A DNA stretch of 8,990 nt, from NCBI GenBank assembly GCA_937872165.1, contig CALMOR010000008.1:780-9769 (forward strand), in the 5' to 3' direction. The notes under the pieces are model-generated. The model made no database searches, had not been told where the DNA came from, and saw nothing but the letters and a program-made list of their open reading frames with translations. A program made the translations under genes and the position numbers. This DNA is from an uncultured Burkholderiales bacterium. GTDB taxonomy: Bacteria > Pseudomonadota > Gammaproteobacteria > Burkholderiales > Burkholderiaceae_D. Below, piece by piece: positions 6,419 to 8,990 of this stretch (position 1 is its first letter; the number at the start of each line of letters is the position of its first letter).

Positions 6419-7395
6419 TTTCTTTCGGAGCGCATTTCGAGTGCGTCGCCTTTGGTGAATCGGAAGGTGCTGAAGATTTCGAAGATGTCGTACTCGGAGC
6501 GCAGCTCGGCCGAGAAGCGGCCGTAGGGTGCGCCCAGCAGCACGATCCGTCGAGCGGCGCGGTCGAGCACCGCCGACCCCGACGAGCGCGTGACCTCGAC
6601 CTCGTCGTTGTAGATCGTGCCGTCGGGGTTCAGCGTCACGCGCAGCGTGAGGTCGCCGTAGATGCGGCCGCGCGCCTCCTCGGGATAGTTCATCGTGCCG
6701 ATGCGTTCGACCTTGTCCTTCCACTGCGCGTAGTACATCGCGTAGCTGGTGCCGCGCGTGGTGGGTCCGATGTAGCCGCGTCGCGGCCGCGCGTTGTAGT
6801 CGCGCGTCTGCTTGTCGACCTGCGCCTCGAGCCGGGCGATGGCCTTCATCGACGTCGTCAGGTCGGCGGTTGGCGCGACGTCGTTGGAGTCGACCTTCTC
6901 AGGCGCCTCGGGCGCGATCGACGTCGGCGCGACGCGCGCCTGCGCGAGCAGGCGCCGCTGCTCGGCCTCGACCCGCTGCATCGCGCTCTGCGATTCCTTC
7001 AATACCTCGCCGTCGGAGACCTCGGGAGTGCGCGGCAGGAACGACGTGGCGCGCCCGGTGTCGTGGTCGCCGCCGCCGTTGAGGTCGAACTGCGCGATCG
7101 CATCGGGCTTCAACGCCTTGTCGATCGAGCGGGCATTGACGAGGATGACCTCGAGCGGACTGTCGGGCGGCTTGAACAGCGACGCGTTCGGCAGCACGAA
7201 GCGCACCGCGAGCAGCACGAGGTGGAGTCCCACCGAGACCACCAGCGCGATGGTCAGGCCGGTCGGCCGCACGCCCTCGCGTCTCTGGTACGGTCGACGA
7301 GCGGAGCTGCGCGCCACCGGCCGCATCGGCGCGCTCTCGTCGGCCGGCATCGTGTGGCCGCGCAGCGGATGCAGGATGGGCGAGGCGCCGCGCAT
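6415..7395 (-). CDS. TonB-like energy-transducer family protein (TonB C-terminal domain)
   Basis: A 326-residue protein with the architecture of the TonB family. A basic cytoplasmic N-terminus leads to one membrane helix at about 46-68, which carries Ser54 and His58 in the S-x3-H spacing used by TonB to contact ExbB/ExbD. A periplasmic linker (about 70-225) follows, then a TonB C-terminal domain (about 226-316) with the N-Y-P motif at 236-238 and the G-D-L-T-L-R-V strand. The linker has charged, helical stretches (around 125-150 and 180-195) and a R-P-R-R-G-Y-I-G-P segment rather than the long Pro/Lys-rich spacer of classical TonB. Family members span the periplasm to drive outer-membrane receptors, but no exbB, exbD or receptor is in the window, so that role is inferred. 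ATG 7395 is 9 nt after the RNB gene stop; a later in-frame ATG at 7350 is possible, and neither has a strong Shine-Dalgarno site. It overlaps the next gene by 4 nt. Confidence 0.88.
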   Translation of the reverse strand: MRGASPILHPLRGHTMPADESAPMRPVARSSARRPYQRREGVRPTGLTIALVVSVGLHLVLLAVRFVLPNASLFKPPDSPLEVILVNARSIDKALKPDAIAQFDLNGGGDHDTGRATSFLPRTPEVSDGEVLKESQSAMQRVEAEQRRLLAQARVAPTSIAPEAPEKVDSNDVAPTADLTTSMKAIARLEAQVDKQTRDYNARPRRGYIGPTTRGTSYAMYYAQWKDKVERIGTMNYPEEARGRIYGDLTLRVTLNPDGTIYNDEVEVTRSSGSAVLDRAARRIVLLGAPYGRFSAELRSEYDIFEIFSTFRFTKGDALEMRSERK

Positions 7396-7404
7396 CGGAA
7401 CGGA

Positions 7405-8990
7405 CTAGCTCGCCGCCTGCGGCGCGTCGGCCGCGTCGATCGTGGCGATCGTCTCGGCGCGCTCGAGCTCGGCATCGGCGACGGCGTCGACCGCGAGCAC
7501 CTCGTTCGACGTCGCGGCCTCGAGGTCCTCGTCGTCCTCGAGCGCATCGACCTCCTCGACGATCGCGACGAGACGACACTGCACCGACAGGTCGACCGCA
7601 TCGGTCGAGAGGATCTCGAGTTCGATCCGCTGACCGCGCATCACGCCGGTGACGCCGGGCGGCGTGCCGGCCGGGCCGATCGCCGCCATCCCCGGGACGC
7701 GCACCTGCAGCGGAATCTCGAACAGCACCGCGTTGTCGTCGCGACCGGCGGCCTTCGCGTCGACCAGCGTGCGGCCTTCCTGTTCGAGCCAGCGCAGGCA
7801 CCAGTAGCGTTCCATCTTCGACTGGTAGTCCGCGTAGGCCGCGTAGGCCGCGTCGAAGCCCGAGACGATGGCGAACAGCCCGGCGTCGTTCTGCGCGAAG
7901 ACCGGCGAGCTCTTCGACAGGCACGACGCGATCTGCCATTGATTGACGAGGTCGACGTAGCGGCGCAGCGGCGACGTGCTCCACGCGTACTGGGCGACGC
8001 CGAGTCCGGCATGCGGTGCCGGATGCGTGATCATCCGCACGCGGCCCGCCGGCCCGAAGGCCGCGTTCTGCGCGCGATAGATGCCCGCCACGCCGTGGTC
8101 CGCGAGCAGCCGGCCCCACGTGCTGTTGGCCAGGATCATCAGTTCGGCGACGACCGTGTCGAGCGGCGCGCCGCGGCGCCGCTCGGTGATCGCGATGCGC
8201 TCGCGACCGTCGACGGTGTCGACGCGGAAGTTGTAGTCGGCGCGGTTGTGCGACTCCGGCCGCAGGCCCGCGGCGACACGGGCGGCCTGCCGCATCGCAT
8301 GCAGTCCCTTCGCGAACCGCCACAGCACCGCGAGCTCGGCCTTGCGCGGATGGTCGCCGTCGCCGCTCGTCAGGTTGGCTTCGGTGACGACGTCGTCGAG
8401 CCGGTCGTGACGCAGGTTGTCGGCGATCGGGACGCGCTCGATGCGCGACGCGGACGAGACGATGCGCCAGCCGGCCTCGGCGTCCTCGACCGCGTCGACG
8501 TAAAGCGACAGCGCGGGACAGGCCCGTCCGGCTTCGAGCGTGAAGGCCGCGACGACGGCGTCGGGCAGCATCGTGATCTTCTCGCCCGGCGCGTAGACGG
8601 TCGAGTAGCGGTCGTGCGCGATCGCGTCGATCGCATCGCCGCGGCGGATCGCGAGGCCGGGCGCCGCGATGTGGACGCCGAAGCGCCAGGCCGGCGAGCC
8701 GTCGACGGGATCGAGGGCGCGCACCGACAGCGCGTCGTCGATCTCCGTCGTGGCCGCGTCGTCGATGCTGAAGGCCTCGACGTCGGCGAGCGGAAGGTCG
8801 CCGATCGCGGGAACGTCGACCCCGGGGAAGCCGGTGCCGCGCGGGAACTGCTCGAACACGAAGCGATCGCGATGCAGCGCGGCCGCCGAAGGCAGCCCAC
8901 CGACGGCGAGCAGCAGCCGCTCGGCCGACAGCCTGCGCAGGCTGGGCACCGGCTTCTTCGGCGGCGAATGCTGCATCATGGAGAAGCGCG
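7405..8990 (-). CDS. RNB-domain exoribonuclease (RNase II family), 5' end outside window
   Basis: A processive 3'-to-5' exoribonuclease of the RNase II/R family, acting on RNA in the cytoplasm. Numbering here is from the ATG at 8979. The RNB catalytic domain begins near residue 55. Its metal-binding motif is S-I-D73-D-A-A-T-T-E79-I-D81-D82: three of the four usual aspartates are kept and one is Glu. The catalytic Arg is Arg339 in S-T-S-P-L-R-R-Y. An S1-like RNA-binding domain (about 395-475) follows, then an acidic tail of about 45 residues rich in Asp, Glu and Ala. The frame stays open from 8979 to the window edge. The betaproteobacterial relatives I remember have about 200 residues of N-terminal RNA-binding region before this point, so I treat the gene as 5'-truncated by the window rather than starting at 8979. 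It is the most upstream visible gene of the seven-gene run. Confidence 0.9.
   Translation of the reverse strand, partial: RFSMMQHSPPKKPVPSLRRLSAERLLLAVGGLPSAAALHRDRFVFEQFPRGTGFPGVDVPAIGDLPLADVEAFSIDDAATTEIDDALSVRALDPVDGSPAWRFGVHIAAPGLAIRRGDAIDAIAHDRYSTVYAPGEKITMLPDAVVAAFTLEAGRACPALSLYVDAVEDAEAGWRIVSSASRIERVPIADNLRHDRLDDVVTEANLTSGDGDHPRKAELAVLWRFAKGLHAMRQAARVAAGLRPESHNRADYNFRVDTVDGRERIAITERRRGAPLDTVVAELMILANSTWGRLLADHGVAGIYRAQNAAFGPAGRVRMITHPAPHAGLGVAQYAWSTSPLRRYVDLVNQWQIASCLSKSSPVFAQNDAGLFAIVSGFDAAYAAYADYQSKMERYWCLRWLEQEGRTLVDAKAAGRDDNAVLFEIPLQVRVPGMAAIGPAGTPPGVTGVMRGQRIELEILSTDAVDLSVQCRLVAIVEEVDALEDDEDLEAATSNEVLAVDAVADAELERAETIATIDAADAPQAAS

Noticed and set aside
7832..7849. Two 9-bp direct copies of GCGTAGGCC in the RNB gene
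   Set aside because: They encode A-Y-A repeated in an alanine/tyrosine helix, which is consistent with ordinary codon bias. Too short to treat as a repeat element.
6899..8323. 474-codon - strand frame overlapping the RNB and TonB-like genes
   Set aside because: Arg-rich, motif-free alternative frame spanning the junction of two well-supported genes.
8974..8979. Tandem ATG ATG as the true start of the RNB exoribonuclease
   Set aside because: The frame remains open to the window edge and only a few dozen residues precede the catalytic domain from here. The family normally has a long N-terminal RNA-binding region, so these Met codons are more likely internal.
1..8990. Mobile element, CRISPR array, toxin-antitoxin or defence system
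   Set aside because: I found no transposase, integrase, terminal inverted repeats, spaced direct repeats or defence-type domains on either strand.

Overview
The window is a high-GC stretch of bacterial chromosome, by eye roughly two thirds G+C or more. It is almost completely filled with protein-coding genes. The neighbourhood of an RNase II-type (RNB) exoribonuclease, a TonB-like protein, aroE and mtgA on one strand is a gene order I associate with Betaproteobacteria, especially Burkholderiales. That assignment rests on remembered gene order and on protein style, not on a search. No rRNA, tRNA, CRISPR array, insertion sequence, phage gene or origin was seen.

The left part (1-1657, + strand) holds the 3' end of an alpha/beta hydrolase and, 8 nt behind it, a complete cation diffusion facilitator (CDF) metal exporter with a very histidine-rich N-terminus. 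A 119-nt convergent intergenic region (1658-1776) follows. It contains alternative imperfect hairpins but no textbook terminator.

The rest (1777-8990) is seven consecutive genes on the - strand, read from right to left: RNB exoribonuclease (5' end outside the window), TonB-like inner-membrane protein, an unrecognised cysteine-rich exported protein, aroE (shikimate dehydrogenase), mtgA (monofunctional peptidoglycan glycosyltransferase), an EamA/DMT-type permease, and mgtE (Mg2+ channel/transporter). Gaps are 9, -4, 14, -4, 16 and 29 nt, and both overlaps are ATGA stop-start junctions, so the set looks like one polycistronic unit. Its themes are the cell envelope (TonB-like protein, exported protein, MtgA, two membrane transporters), aromatic amino acid biosynthesis (AroE) and RNA turnover. 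The proteins do not form an obvious single pathway.

Most of the window is ordinary conserved housekeeping and transport. The best candidates for something undescribed are the secreted six-cysteine protein coupled to the TonB-like gene (5831-6418), and a charged insertion built on a perfect 15-bp tandem repeat between the first two active-site motifs of MtgA (4621-4650). I do not see convincing evidence for a new multi-gene system.
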